A stretch of 52,327 nucleotides of DNA from HRBIN12 sp964447335 (GCA_964447335.1 CAYUSA010000017.1:1-52327); one strand, 5' to 3'. Shown: positions 1-10,762, counted from the stretch's first letter. Made by a program: numbers and translations. Notes: generated by a model from the letters alone, not told the origin.

Positions 1-218
1 GCCGTCCGCATGATCAGCATGGCCAGGTCGCCGTCGGTGATCCCCGCCTTCCGGACAATCCGGTTCCAGTCGCCTCCTGCCGCCCAATCGTAGATCACCG
101 CAGCCGGCCAGAGAAAGAGGGGGGCAACAGGGAACCCCCCGGCCTTCAGGCGTGCGGCCAGCGGTGACAGGGTTTTGAGCATGCGGTCGTGCGCGCGGGT
201 CCGCCGGGCGGGAAGCTC
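1..218 (-). pseudogene. C-terminal fragment of a Ski2-like DEAD/DEAH helicase (DSHCT-like), cut by the window edge
   Basis: The minus frame from about 218 to position 1 is open for 72 codons. It reads like the C-terminal helical domain of large Ski2-like helicases: a hydrophobic LFLWPAAVIYDWA stretch, then a DGDLAMLIMRTA motif close to the usual 'EGDLAxLxxRTADxLR' ending. The preceding in-frame codon is TAG at 219-221, so the ATPase domains are not attached; the only ATG is at 180-182. Codon use (AAA, TTT, GTT, ATT, GAT) is less GC-rich than in the rest of the window. I infer a gene remnant, a transferred fragment or an assembly join at the contig edge. The family call is from recalled motifs, not a search. 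Confidence 0.4.
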
Positions 219-365
219 CTACCGGAGGACCGTCAGCTCTTGATCCACATCCTAACTGACCGGGGCGACCGCGGCCGCATGCGCCGGCGCGCTCGTCTCG
301 GGCGGCGCGCCGGCCGTCTTCGTGCTCACGGCCGCCCGAGCGCTCTCCGGGCGCGTGGGCGCCGA

Positions 366-371
366 TATACT
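366..371 (+). promoter_or_regulatory. Candidate -10 element of the hpf leader RNA
   Basis: TATACT is a good match to TANNNT and lies in an otherwise very GC-rich stretch. It would place transcription start near 378, just before a run of hairpins. No clear -35 is visible. Confidence 0.4.
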
Positions 372-377
372 CGGCGA

Positions 378-600
378 CGGGCTCGGGTTCGGGTCTGTGG
401 TTGCCCGGGGAGTCGCTCCCCGGTAGTCGATGCCAGCCGCGGGCCAAACGACCCACGTAAGGCGACCCTTGGTCGCTGAGCATGGCGCGGTTTAGATGTA
501 AGTCCCGCCCCGGAGGGGGAGACCTCGCCGGGAGAGGGTGGCGAAGTCGTCCGATAGGCCGGCGATCCCTCCAGCGGGCGAGTGTGGGGACAAAGACCAG
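378..600 (+). ncRNA. Structured leader RNA upstream of hpf; candidate raiA motif
   Basis: This stretch lacks convincing coding sequence on either strand but holds several hairpins. One is a perfect 8-bp stem with a 3-nt loop (405-412 with 416-423). Another is a perfect 6-bp stem with a 3-nt loop (462-467 with 471-476). A weaker CGCC/GGCG pairing follows around 526-545. Between the stems are A-rich, non-repetitive single-stranded-looking segments (for example 446-461 and 490-500), unlike the surrounding coding DNA. The raiA motif is a known large structured RNA of Firmicutes and Actinobacteria often found upstream of raiA/hpf, which is the position here. The assignment is inferred from location and fold; ends are approximate. 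Confidence 0.45.
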
Positions 601-621
601 GTCAGCCGGACGCGAGCCCGT

Positions 622-664
622 CGGCCCGCCGGCCCGAGCTTCGTGCTCCACGGCCGGCGGGCCG
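622..664 (+). promoter_or_regulatory. Strong hairpin just upstream of hpf
   Basis: A perfect 13-bp inverted repeat (622-634 with 652-664) encloses a further GAGC/GCTC pairing (636-639 with 645-648) closed by a TTCGT loop. No T-run follows, so it is not a canonical intrinsic terminator. It ends 19 nt before the hpf ribosome binding site and could separate the leader RNA from hpf by processing, pausing or attenuation. Confidence 0.5.
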
Positions 665-698
665 ATACGTTATGCACAGGACGGAGGAAGGAGCGTCG

Positions 699-1073
699 AT
701 GGATCTCGTGCTGAAGGGTCGGGGCGCCCGCATCACCGACCGCGTCCGCGAGGTGACCGAGCACAAGCTCGCGCGCCTCGAGCGGATGGAGCCGAAGGTC
801 ACGCGCCTCGAGGTCGAGATCATCTCCGAGAAGAACCCGAGGCAAGGCGGCGCGCATCGCGTCGAGGTGTCGCTCGGCACGCCGAGGAAGACCTACCGCG
901 CCGCGGCCGACGCGAAGGACGTGGAGTCGGCCCTCGACGTGGTGGCCGAGAAGCTGGAGCGGCAGATCCGCGACCAGCACAAGAAGAAGCGAACCAAGCT
1001 CATCGCCGGTGCAAGCCGCGTAAAATCGGCCAACACCGCAAGGAAACAGGAGCAGGCGACGCCGGACGAGTGA
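699..1073 (+). CDS. hpf: Ribosome hibernation promoting factor, short form (HPF/RaiA)
   Basis: This 124-residue protein belongs to the HPF/YfiA family, which binds the decoding region of the 30S subunit in stationary phase or stress and inactivates ribosomes. The whole beta-alpha-beta-beta-beta-alpha domain is present (residues about 1-95), followed by a short lysine-rich tail. The C-terminal dimerisation domain of long HPF, which most Actinobacteria carry and which drives 100S formation, is absent. The ATG at 699 is chosen because a strong purine-rich site (GGAGGAAGGAG, 683-693) sits at the right distance and the family homology starts there. It lies downstream of a structured leader and 20 nt before a response regulator gene, so the two may be co-transcribed. 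Confidence 0.88.
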   Translation: MDLVLKGRGARITDRVREVTEHKLARLERMEPKVTRLEVEIISEKNPRQGGAHRVEVSLGTPRKTYRAAADAKDVESALDVVAEKLERQIRDQHKKKRTKLIAGASRVKSANTARKQEQATPDE

Positions 1074-1093
1074 CGGCGCGCCGGGGGGATCCG

Positions 1094-1789
1094 GTGGCTG
1101 ACAAGCCGAACGAGGAGACGGGCGGATCCGAGCGGCTCCGCGTGTTGGTCTGCGACGACCACGCGCTGTTCCGCCGGGGGTTGGAGATGGTCCTCGGGCT
1201 CGAGGAGGACCTGGATCTCGTCGGAGAGGCCTCCGACGGCGTCGAGGTCGTCGCGAAGGCCCAGGAGCTCATGCCGGACGTGATCTTGATGGACATCCGG
1301 ATGCCGAAGAGGTCGGGCATCGAGGCGGCGGCGGAGATCCGAGACCTGCTGCCGCACGTGAAGATCCTCATGCTCACGATCAGCGACGAGGAGGCCGACC
1401 TCTACGAGGCGATCAAGGCCGGGGCATCGGGGTACCTGCTGAAGGAGATCCCGATCGAGGAGGTCGCCGACGCGGTCCGCTCGGTCTGGGCCGGGCAGTC
1501 GCGCATCTCTCCGTCGATGGCGAGCAAGCTCCTCACCGAGTTCGCCGCGATCAGCAAGGCCTCGGACGAGAAGCCGCAGATGCCGGTGCCCAGACTCACC
1601 GATCGCGAGATGGAGGTGCTGAAGCTCGTCGCCCAGGGCATGAACAACCGCGACATCGCGAAGGAGCTCTTCATCTCCGAGAACACGGTCAAGAACCACA
1701 TCCGCAACATCCTGGAGAAGCTCCACCTGCACTCGCGCATGGAGGCGGTCGTCTACGCCGTGCGCGAGAAGATGATCGAGATCAGCTGA
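1094..1789 (+). CDS. NarL/FixJ-family response regulator
   Basis: A 231-residue two-component response regulator. The receiver domain spans about residues 16-133, with the acidic pair D21/D22, phospho-acceptor D67 and conserved K117. A linker leads to a LuxR-type helix-turn-helix at about 167-225, with the usual LTDREMEVLKLVAQG start and the NTVKNHI recognition helix. No histidine kinase is adjacent, so it is an orphan here. The GTG at 1094 is preferred because the upstream frame overlaps hpf and a G-rich site lies at 1083-1090. Its position between hpf and secA suggests expression linked to growth state; target genes cannot be told from sequence. Confidence 0.88.
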   Translation: MADKPNEETGGSERLRVLVCDDHALFRRGLEMVLGLEEDLDLVGEASDGVEVVAKAQELMPDVILMDIRMPKRSGIEAAAEIRDLLPHVKILMLTISDEEADLYEAIKAGASGYLLKEIPIEEVADAVRSVWAGQSRISPSMASKLLTEFAAISKASDEKPQMPVPRLTDREMEVLKLVAQGMNNRDIAKELFISENTVKNHIRNILEKLHLHSRMEAVVYAVREKMIEIS

Positions 1790-1884
1790 CCCCGCCGGCG
1801 GCACAGGCCGTCGCGGCGTGACCCGGGTGGAGAACCTCGCGCTCGGCGGTGCCGAACCACGTTCGGAGGCACGCCGAAGGCCGG

Positions 1885-1890
1885 TACCAT
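1885..1890 (+). promoter_or_regulatory. Candidate -10 element for secA-prfB
   Basis: TACCAT fits the TANNNT pattern seen before many genes in this window. A start near 1897 would give a leader of about 28 nt containing AAGGGA (1914-1919) before the TTG start of secA. No -35 is evident. Confidence 0.35.
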
Positions 1891-1924
1891 GAAGGGCTGA
1901 ACCCCCCACCCCGAAGGGACCACG

Positions 1925-4596
<2,672 letters not shown>

Positions 4597-4600
<4 letters not shown>

Positions 4601-5710
4601 GCGAGCACACCGAGCGCCTGCGGGACCTCGCCGAGCGCATCGCGGCCGCGAAGGAGTTCCTTTGACGTCGACGCGAGGCGCGCGCGGGCGGTCGAGCTCG
4701 AACAGCAAGCCGCCGACCCGTCGCTCTGGGACGACCCGGCCCGCGGCCAACGGCTGACGACGAAGCTCGCGCGCCTGCGCGCGGAGATCGAGCGGTTCGA
4801 CACGTTCCAGCGGCGGCTCGACGACGCGCTCGCGATGGACGAGCTCCTCGAGGCCGAGGCCGACGCGCAGATGCGGGCCGAGCTCGCGCGCGCCGTTGCT
4901 GCCCTGCAGGCCGATCTCGACAGGCTGGAGCTCGCGACACTCCTCGCGGGGGAGTTCGACGGCAACGACGCGGTCGTCATGCTCCACCCCGGGACCGGCG
5001 GGACCGAGTCACAGGACTGGGCCGAGATGCTCCTGCGCATGTACCTGCGCTGGGCCGAGCGCACCGGTCTGGACGTCGAGGTCGACGAGGTCCTCTACGG
5101 CGACGAGGCCGGCATCAAGCGCGCGACGTTCATAGTGCACGGCACGAACGCGTACGGCCTGCTCTCGGCCGAGCGCGGGGTGCATCGCCTCGTCCGCATC
5201 AGCCCGTTCGACGCCGCCAAGCGCCGCCACACGTCGTTCGCCTCGCTCGACGTCATCCCGCTCCTCGAGGAGTCGCAGGAGGAGGATCTCGAGATCCCCG
5301 AGGACGACCTGCGGATCGACGTCTACCGCTCGAGCGGGCCGGGCGGGCAGTCGGTCAACACGACGGATTCGGCCGTGAGGATCACCCACCTGCCGACCGG
5401 CCTCGCCGTGGCGTGCCAGAACGAGCGCTCGCAGCTCCAGAACCGCGCGGTCGCGATGCGCATCCTCAAGGCCCGCCTGGCCGAGCGCATGCGCGAGGAG
5501 CAGCAGGAGCGGCTCGAGAACCTCCGCGGGGAGCGCAAGGGCATCGACTTCGGCTCGCAGATCCGCTCCTACGTGCTCGCGCCGTATCGCCTCGTGAAGG
5601 ACCACCGGACGAACCTCGAGATCGGGGACGTGGACCGGGTGCTCGACGGCGATCTGGAGCCGCTCATCGAGGCCGAGCTCCGGCGCCGAGCTCAGCCCCC
5701 GGGCGCCTGA
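4597..5710 (+). CDS. prfB: Peptide chain release factor 2, made by programmed +1 frameshift
   Basis: RF2 recognises UGA and UAA and triggers release of the finished polypeptide. Reading begins at GTG 4597, overlapping the secA stop, and gives 22 residues before an in-frame UGA at 4663-4665. Skipping one base (T4663) continues in the +1 frame to 5710, giving about 370 residues, the normal RF2 length. The tRNA-mimic SPF motif is intact (RISPFD) and the catalytic GGQ falls at residues 249-251, almost as in E. coli RF2. Expression is autoregulated by RF2 level through the frameshift. The last 19 nt overlap the 3' end of the convergent membrane-protein gene. Confidence 0.95.
4651..4666 (+). promoter_or_regulatory. 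prfB +1 programmed frameshift site
   Basis: An internal Shine-Dalgarno-like AAGGAG (4651-4656) lies 3 nt before CTT TGA C (4660-4666). This is the classical RF2 recoding signal: a ribosome stalled at UGA with P-site tRNA-Leu on CUU slips to UUU and continues at GAC. Confidence 0.95.
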
Positions 5711-8211
5711 GAGGCGGCCTCGGCCGACGAGAGCGCCTCGGCCGAGCCCGAGCCCGCCGGCTGAGCCTCGGGCGACCGTCGTCCCCGGCGGGCGCGGAGC
5801 ACCGCGCCGAGCGCGAGCGCGAGGAACCCGAGCCACACGAGCACGGAGAGCGCGACGCCCCGCCCGATCGACGGCTCGCGATAGGTCAGCTGGATCTCGT
5901 GCCGTCCTGCGGGGACCGGGACGCCCTGGAGCAGGTAGTCGGCTCGCAGCACCGGTGCCGGCCGACCGTCGACCGTGGCGGACCACCCCTTGTCCCAGCT
6001 GTTGCGCACGACGACGATCGACGGCGCCGAGGCCTCCACGGAGATCCGCACGTCCTCGGGGAGGAGCTCATCGTAGACGGCGGTCCCCGGTGCGGCCGAG
6101 GGCGCGGGCGCGCCGAGGTGCGGGTCGCCCTCGACGATCGCCTGGGCGGCCGGGTCGAACCCCCTCGTGAGCACCGTTTGCAACGCCGGCACCCCGCTGC
6201 GGACGAAGCGCCAGTCGGGTACGACCGAGACGCGCGGCTGCCACCCCTGGACCTCGTAGAGGTCGTAGCCGGCCTCGGTGGCGAGGGCCTCGCCTGCGAG
6301 CGGCGGCGGCACGCCCTCGGGCACGATGAGGTAGCGGATCCCGAGGAGGCGCACGTCCTCGATCTCAGGGAGCTGGAGCACGGACGCGTTGTAGAAGACG
6401 GGGAGCCGGTTCGTCGCGCGGATGTAGGACCAGTACCGGTTGAGCTGGATCGGCGAGTAGCCGAGCGCGTCGCGGAGCCCGAACACGATCGCCCGTCCGA
6501 GCAGCAGCGCCGGCCAGTCACCCCGGTCCTGCGTGAACAGATAGCCCTTGTTGAAGACCGCGGCGGGCGGGATCCACGCCACGTAGCGACCGTCGTTGCG
6601 ACCGGTCCGCTGGATCGCCCGCGCGATGGGTCCGGGGTCGAGGTACGCGTCGAGCGGCGTGTTCGGCCATCGGAGGGCACCGTAGGGGAGTGCCGGGTGG
6701 TCTGTCCCCTCGAGCCCGAAGTAGACGGTCCCGCCCTCGTACGCCGAGGACCACAGCGCGCCGGCGAGGAGCTCGAGCGCGAGGGCCCCGACGATCGCGA
6801 TCGCGCCCCACCGCTTGGCCCGCAGGAGGAACCGGACGGCGAGCACGAGCGCGAGCCCACCGAGCGCGAACACCAGCAGGCGCTCCCGGCTCGCGCCGAG
6901 AGCGACCGGCAGCGCGAGGAACACCACGGCACCTCCGCCGATCCACCACATCGCCTCGCGGAACGAGGGCAGCCGGTCGAGGAGTCCCTGCACGCCGATC
7001 GCCCCGAGCACCGGTGCCACGAGGAGCGCGAGGTACCGCAGCCGCCCGGGGTTGTGCAGGTACACGTCGCCGAAGGGCAGCGCGAGGATCACGCGGCGGA
7101 ACCATCCGGCGCCCACGAACAGCGAGAGCGTGAGCGCGTACCCGACCGCCCCGGTCGCCGCGACGGCAGCCGTCAGGTACCGGAGCCGGACGTCGCGGAA
7201 GGCGGTCGGCAGGAGCAGGAGGATCGTCGCGCCCACGTATGCGCCCGGCGCGCTCGCGAGCGTGAACGGCCAGCCGCTCCAGATCCCGGTCGTGGGGATC
7301 GGGCGGTCCTCGATGCCCGCCGCGCGCGCGAGGGTGCCCTCGAGCGCGCCGTAGCCCGCCCGCAGGCTCGATCGCGAGATGAGCGAGAAGCGCGGGACCA
7401 GGATCGCCAGGCTCGCGAGCGGCAGGAACGCGAGGAACCCGGCGACGAGCGTGAGCGCGACCCACCCCCGCATCCGGCCTGAGCGCACCTCGTGGACGCC
7501 ACGCGAGACGAGGTAGGCGAACGTGAGTCCGGTGCACATCACGAGCCCATGCGACAGGTGCGACGTCGCGACCTGCCCCCACGCGAACGCCCCGAGCGCG
7601 AGCCAGGGCAACCGCCGCGCGAAGCGCTCCGCGGACAGGTAGCCCGACGCGCCGACGAGCACGAGCGGCGTCCACGCGAGCGTGCCCGCGAACGGGAGCG
7701 AGATCGCGACGCTCGAGGCCGCCATCGCCATCGCGAGCGACAGTCCGCCGGCCGTCGCCGCGACCCTCCCCAGGCGCTCGCGCCGCAGGAACCAGTGCAA
7801 GCCGAGGCCCGCGAGGATCGGGTTCAGCACGATGAGCGCCCGCAGGCCGCCCCCGCACCCGAAGGCCCACGAGAGCACCATGCTCGGCAGCGAGAGCCAT
7901 CCGCTCTGGGCGTCGGCCGCGAACGGCGTGCCGGCCATCTCGAAGGGGTTCCACAGCGGCACATGGCCGGCCGACAGGCTCCGCCCCATCAGGCACGACC
8001 GGGGGAGCCAGAACGACAGGATGTCGGGGTGCTGGTTCGTGAGGAGGTTCTCGAACGCGAAACCACGGAGCGCGATCAGCACCCACACGACGATGAGCGC
8101 CGGCCCCGCCGAAGCGGCGAGCAGACGTCGCGCGGTCGGCCGGGGCTCCGCCCGCGCCCCGGACGGGGCGACGGCGACCGATGAGGGCTCGTCCAGCTCC
8201 GCCGTCCGCAT
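5692..8211 (-). CDS. YfhO-family multi-pass membrane protein (probable glycosyltransferase-like)
   Basis: An 839-residue integral membrane protein. The N-terminal half holds about a dozen hydrophobic helices, with the early PDILSFWLPR and PLWNPFEMAGTPF segments typical of YfhO/GT-C-like proteins of polyprenyl-linked sugar transfer. A last pair of helices is near the C-terminus. The region between is soluble and probably extracytoplasmic. Family members are linked to glycosylation of cell-wall polymers or lipids, but the substrate is unknown. ATG 8211 is preferred; a longer frame reaches 8313 but overlaps the ftsE control region. The gene is divergent from ftsE and convergent with prfB, overlapping it by 19 nt. 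Confidence 0.75.
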   Translation of the reverse strand: MRTAELDEPSSVAVAPSGARAEPRPTARRLLAASAGPALIVVWVLIALRGFAFENLLTNQHPDILSFWLPRSCLMGRSLSAGHVPLWNPFEMAGTPFAADAQSGWLSLPSMVLSWAFGCGGGLRALIVLNPILAGLGLHWFLRRERLGRVAATAGGLSLAMAMAASSVAISLPFAGTLAWTPLVLVGASGYLSAERFARRLPWLALGAFAWGQVATSHLSHGLVMCTGLTFAYLVSRGVHEVRSGRMRGWVALTLVAGFLAFLPLASLAILVPRFSLISRSSLRAGYGALEGTLARAAGIEDRPIPTTGIWSGWPFTLASAPGAYVGATILLLLPTAFRDVRLRYLTAAVAATGAVGYALTLSLFVGAGWFRRVILALPFGDVYLHNPGRLRYLALLVAPVLGAIGVQGLLDRLPSFREAMWWIGGGAVVFLALPVALGASRERLLVFALGGLALVLAVRFLLRAKRWGAIAIVGALALELLAGALWSSAYEGGTVYFGLEGTDHPALPYGALRWPNTPLDAYLDPGPIARAIQRTGRNDGRYVAWIPPAAVFNKGYLFTQDRGDWPALLLGRAIVFGLRDALGYSPIQLNRYWSYIRATNRLPVFYNASVLQLPEIEDVRLLGIRYLIVPEGVPPPLAGEALATEAGYDLYEVQGWQPRVSVVPDWRFVRSGVPALQTVLTRGFDPAAQAIVEGDPHLGAPAPSAAPGTAVYDELLPEDVRISVEASAPSIVVVRNSWDKGWSATVDGRPAPVLRADYLLQGVPVPAGRHEIQLTYREPSIGRGVALSVLVWLGFLALALGAVLRARRGRRSPEAQPAGSGSAEALSSAEAASQAPGG

Positions 8212-8259
8212 CGAGGGAAGGGTAGTAGAAGGTTCGTTCCTTCGGCCGGGGTCCTCTGT

Positions 8260-8265
8260 TAGACT
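8260..8265 (+). promoter_or_regulatory. Candidate -10 element for ftsEX
   Basis: TAGACT, the same hexamer found before several other genes here, lies 46 nt before the ftsE ATG. Unlike those, this promoter would leave a leader of roughly 40 nt. A T-rich GTTCGTTCCTT segment (8232-8242) is the only -35-like sequence. Confidence 0.4.
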
Positions 8266-8311
8266 CGCCCGCGGTCCGAACCCCCGCCGAATCCCCCGCG
8301 AGAAACCGAGC

Positions 8312-8989
8312 ATGATCAGTCTTCAGCGCGTCACCAAGGTCTACAAGAACGGGACGACCGCCCTCGACGACGTCACGGTCGAGATCGAGAAGGGCGAGTT
8401 CGTCTTCGTCGTCGGCGCATCGGGTTCTGGGAAGTCGACCTTCATCCGCCTGGTCATGAAGGAGGAGGAAGCGTCGAAGGGCGAGATCTACGTGGCCGGC
8501 AAGCACCTCGCGAAGCTCACCACGTGGAAGGTGCCCCACCTGCGCCGCAACATCGGCACGGTGTTCCAGGACTTCAAGCTGCTCTCGGACAAGACCGTGT
8601 TCGAGAACGTCGCGTTCGCGCTCGAGGTCATCGGCAAGCAGAAGCACGTGATCGACCAGCGCGTGCCCGAGATCCTCGAGTACGTCGGCCTGTCGGACAA
8701 GCTCAACAACTTCCCCGACGAGCTCTCGGGCGGCGAGCAGCAGCGCGTGTCGATCGCGCGGGCCTGCGTGAACCGGCCGCTCGTGCTCCTGGCCGACGAG
8801 CCGACGGGCAACCTCGACCCCAGCACCTCGGTCGACATCATGCGGCTGCTCGACAAGGTGAACCGCATCGGCACGACCGTGGTGATGGCCACCCACGACC
8901 AGGCGATCGTGGACGCGATGCGCCGCCGCGTGATCGAGCTCGACAATGGCAGGGTCATCCGCGACCAGGCTCGGGGGGTGTACAGCTGA
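8312..8989 (+). CDS. ftsE: Cell division ATP-binding protein FtsE
   Basis: A 225-residue ABC ATPase that forms the FtsEX complex and controls septal peptidoglycan hydrolases. Walker A GASGSGKS is at residues 35-42, the signature LSGGEQQ at 138-144, Walker B LVLLADEPTG at about 157-166 and the switch histidine in ATHDQ near 195. The N-terminus and length fit FtsE rather than a longer transporter ATPase. It overlaps ftsX by one base (TGATG), indicating coupled translation, and is followed by smpB and tmRNA, an order common in Gram-positive bacteria. Confidence 0.96.
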   Translation: MISLQRVTKVYKNGTTALDDVTVEIEKGEFVFVVGASGSGKSTFIRLVMKEEEASKGEIYVAGKHLAKLTTWKVPHLRRNIGTVFQDFKLLSDKTVFENVAFALEVIGKQKHVIDQRVPEILEYVGLSDKLNNFPDELSGGEQQRVSIARACVNRPLVLLADEPTGNLDPSTSVDIMRLLDKVNRIGTTVVMATHDQAIVDAMRRRVIELDNGRVIRDQARGVYS

Positions 8990-9864
8990 TGGCGCGCTTC
9001 GAATCCCTCTTCCGCGAGACGACCTCGGGCCTGCGCCGCAACGGTCTCGTCGCGTTCGCCGCGATCTCGACCACGTTCATCGCGCTCCTGCTCTTCGGTC
9101 TCGCGCTGCTGATCAGCCGCCAGGTGGGCCTCATGATCGAGGCAACGACCGGGAACGTCGAGGTGGCGGTCTACCTCTCGGACCCGGTGAACCCCGACAC
9201 CGTCGAGTCGCTCACGAACAAGCTGACCGAGCTCCCGGCGGTCGCCAACGTCGACTACGAGACGAAGGAGGAGGCCTGCAAGCGGTTCGGAGAGCTGTTC
9301 TCGAACCAGCGAGCCTTGGTCAACAACGTTGACTGCGACGCGCTGCCGGCGTCGCTCCGCGTGAAGCTCAACGACCCGGAGCAGTACGAGCAGGTCGCAG
9401 CCGTGCTGAAGGGCCAGCCGGGCATCGACCGCATCGTGGACCAGAGCGGGCTCCTGGACCGGTTGTTCGCCGTGACGCGCGTGTTCCGCGTGGGCGTGCT
9501 GCTCGTGTCGTTCATCATGCTCATCTCGGCCGCCGTGCTGATCGCGAACACCGTGCGGATGGGGTTGTTCGCGCGGCGTAAGGAGATCGGCATCATGAAG
9601 CTCGTCGGCGCGACGAACTGGCGCATCCGCTTCCCGTTCCTCGTCGAGGGGCTGGTGGAGAGCCTCATCGGGGCCGTCGCCGCGGTCTTCTTCCTCTTCG
9701 GGATGAAGGTGGCGTTCATCAACCCGCTGTACGACACGATCGAGTTCGTCCCGTGGGTGACGAACGCCGACGTCGTCGCGCTCATCCCGTGGCTGCTGAT
9801 CGCCGGAGCGGTCGTCGCGATCCTCGCGAGTCTCGTGGGGATGCGCCGGTTCCTCGACGTCTGA
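8989..9864 (+). CDS. ftsX: Cell division protein FtsX
   Basis: The 291-residue permease-like partner of FtsE. It shows the FtsX layout: a cytoplasmic N-terminus, a first membrane helix (about residues 20-42), an extracellular loop of some 120 residues with two cysteines (CKRF and VDCD), and three more helices in the C-terminal third. The loop is where FtsX contacts peptidoglycan hydrolases such as RipC-type enzymes in Actinobacteria. The ATG shares its A with the ftsE stop. Confidence 0.95.
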   Translation: MARFESLFRETTSGLRRNGLVAFAAISTTFIALLLFGLALLISRQVGLMIEATTGNVEVAVYLSDPVNPDTVESLTNKLTELPAVANVDYETKEEACKRFGELFSNQRALVNNVDCDALPASLRVKLNDPEQYEQVAAVLKGQPGIDRIVDQSGLLDRLFAVTRVFRVGVLLVSFIMLISAAVLIANTVRMGLFARRKEIGIMKLVGATNWRIRFPFLVEGLVESLIGAVAAVFFLFGMKVAFINPLYDTIEFVPWVTNADVVALIPWLLIAGAVVAILASLVGMRRFLDV

Positions 9865-9879
9865 ACGGGGGCCGGGCAG

Positions 9880-10359
9880 ATGAGCCCGCAGAAGGCCGAC
9901 CACCCCGGACAGAAGACCGTCGTCTCGAACCGGCGCGCGCTCCACGACTACGAGGTCCTCGAGCGCTTCGAGACCGGCATCGTGCTCTCCGGCGCCGAGG
10001 TGAAGTCGCTCCGCGGCGGTCACGGGTCGCTCCGTGAGGCGTTCGCGCGCGCGCGGAACGGCGAGGTCTGGATCGAAGGCTTCCACATCCCGCCGTACGA
10101 GCAGGCGATGGACAAGACGCGCTGGGACCCGATCCGCGCGCGCAAGCTCCTGCTCCACCGCAAGGAGATCGAGCGCCTGATCGGCAAGAGCGCCGAGAAG
10201 GGGCTGGCGCTCGTCCCGCTCCGGGTCTACTTCGTCCACGGCCTGGCGAAGATGGAGCTCGGGCTCGCGCGGGGGAAGCGGCAGTTCGAGAAGCGTCAGG
10301 CGATCGCCGAGCGCGAGCACCAGCGCGAGATGGAGCGCGAGCTCGGCCGCCGTCGCTGA
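9880..10359 (+). CDS. smpB: SsrA-binding protein SmpB
   Basis: A 159-residue tmRNA-binding protein needed to bring Ala-tmRNA to stalled ribosomes. It has the conserved SmpB start (VVSNRRALHDYEVLERFETGI), the SGAEVKSLR motif and the central HRKEIERLIG helix, and ends in a basic tail that normally folds into the mRNA channel. Its tmRNA partner follows 46 nt downstream, and ftsX ends 15 nt upstream, so the ftsE-ftsX-smpB genes look like one transcription unit. Confidence 0.97.
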   Translation: MSPQKADHPGQKTVVSNRRALHDYEVLERFETGIVLSGAEVKSLRGGHGSLREAFARARNGEVWIEGFHIPPYEQAMDKTRWDPIRARKLLLHRKEIERLIGKSAEKGLALVPLRVYFVHGLAKMELGLARGKRQFEKRQAIAEREHQREMERELGRRR

Positions 10360-10381
10360 GCCCTCCGTCGGGGAGGCGCCG

Positions 10382-10387
10382 TATACT
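10382..10387 (+). promoter_or_regulatory. -10 element of the tmRNA gene
   Basis: TATACT lies 18 nt before the mature 5' end at 10406. Transcription would begin near 10394, leaving a short 5' extension for RNase P to remove. No -35 match is visible. Confidence 0.55.
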
Positions 10388-10405
10388 TGCCGGACAACCG
10401 CATAT

Positions 10406-10755
10406 GGGGGTGTACTGGCTTCGATCTGAGCGGATACCGCGCAGGAGAAGCGGGCCGAGGTCCCCGGATGCCTCGATAAAAGCCGGGACAACACAAGCGC
10501 CGATACTGAATACGCGCTCGCTGCCTAGGTAGCTAGGTAGCCGTCCGCCGCGGGTCGCCTGCGACCGCGGGTCGGGCGTCGTGAGCAGGCTCACGGAGAC
10601 GGTTCCGCCTGGGGGCCGCCGCCGGACATCGAACCCGGGCTGGCTAAGAGGTGCTCCGCCGGTGGGAGCCTCGAGGCGAGAACCAACCGCCGGCTGCGCC
10701 CGGAGAAGTCCTGATCGGTCGCCCAGAGACAGGGGTTCAACTCCCCTCACCTCCA
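10406..10755 (+). ncRNA. ssrA: Transfer-messenger RNA (tmRNA)
   Basis: The 5' end GGGGGTGTACTGGCTTCGA and the 3' T-arm plus acceptor strand (GGGGTTCAACTCCCC, then CACCTCCA) form the alanyl tRNA-like domain. CCA is not encoded (CGA follows), so it must be added. A PK1-like pseudoknot pairs CGAGG with CCTCG and CCCGG with CCGGG. The resume codon is inferred to be GCC at 10499-10501, 11 nt after PK1 as in E. coli. The encoded tag is ADTEYALAA, ending at TAG 10526-10528; the LAA end is the usual degradation signal. A second TAG follows in frame after three codons. It lies right after smpB. Confidence 0.95.
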
Positions 10756-10762
10756 CGAGCTC

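Noticed and set aside
1849..1872. Hairpin after the first response regulator as an intrinsic terminator
   Set aside because: A 6-bp stem with an imperfect extension and no T-run; too weak to claim, and it sits just before the secA promoter.
10526..10540. TAG-GTAGCTAG-TAG after the tmRNA tag as a mutation
   Set aside because: Tandem stops after the tag are common in tmRNA and do not disrupt the fold.
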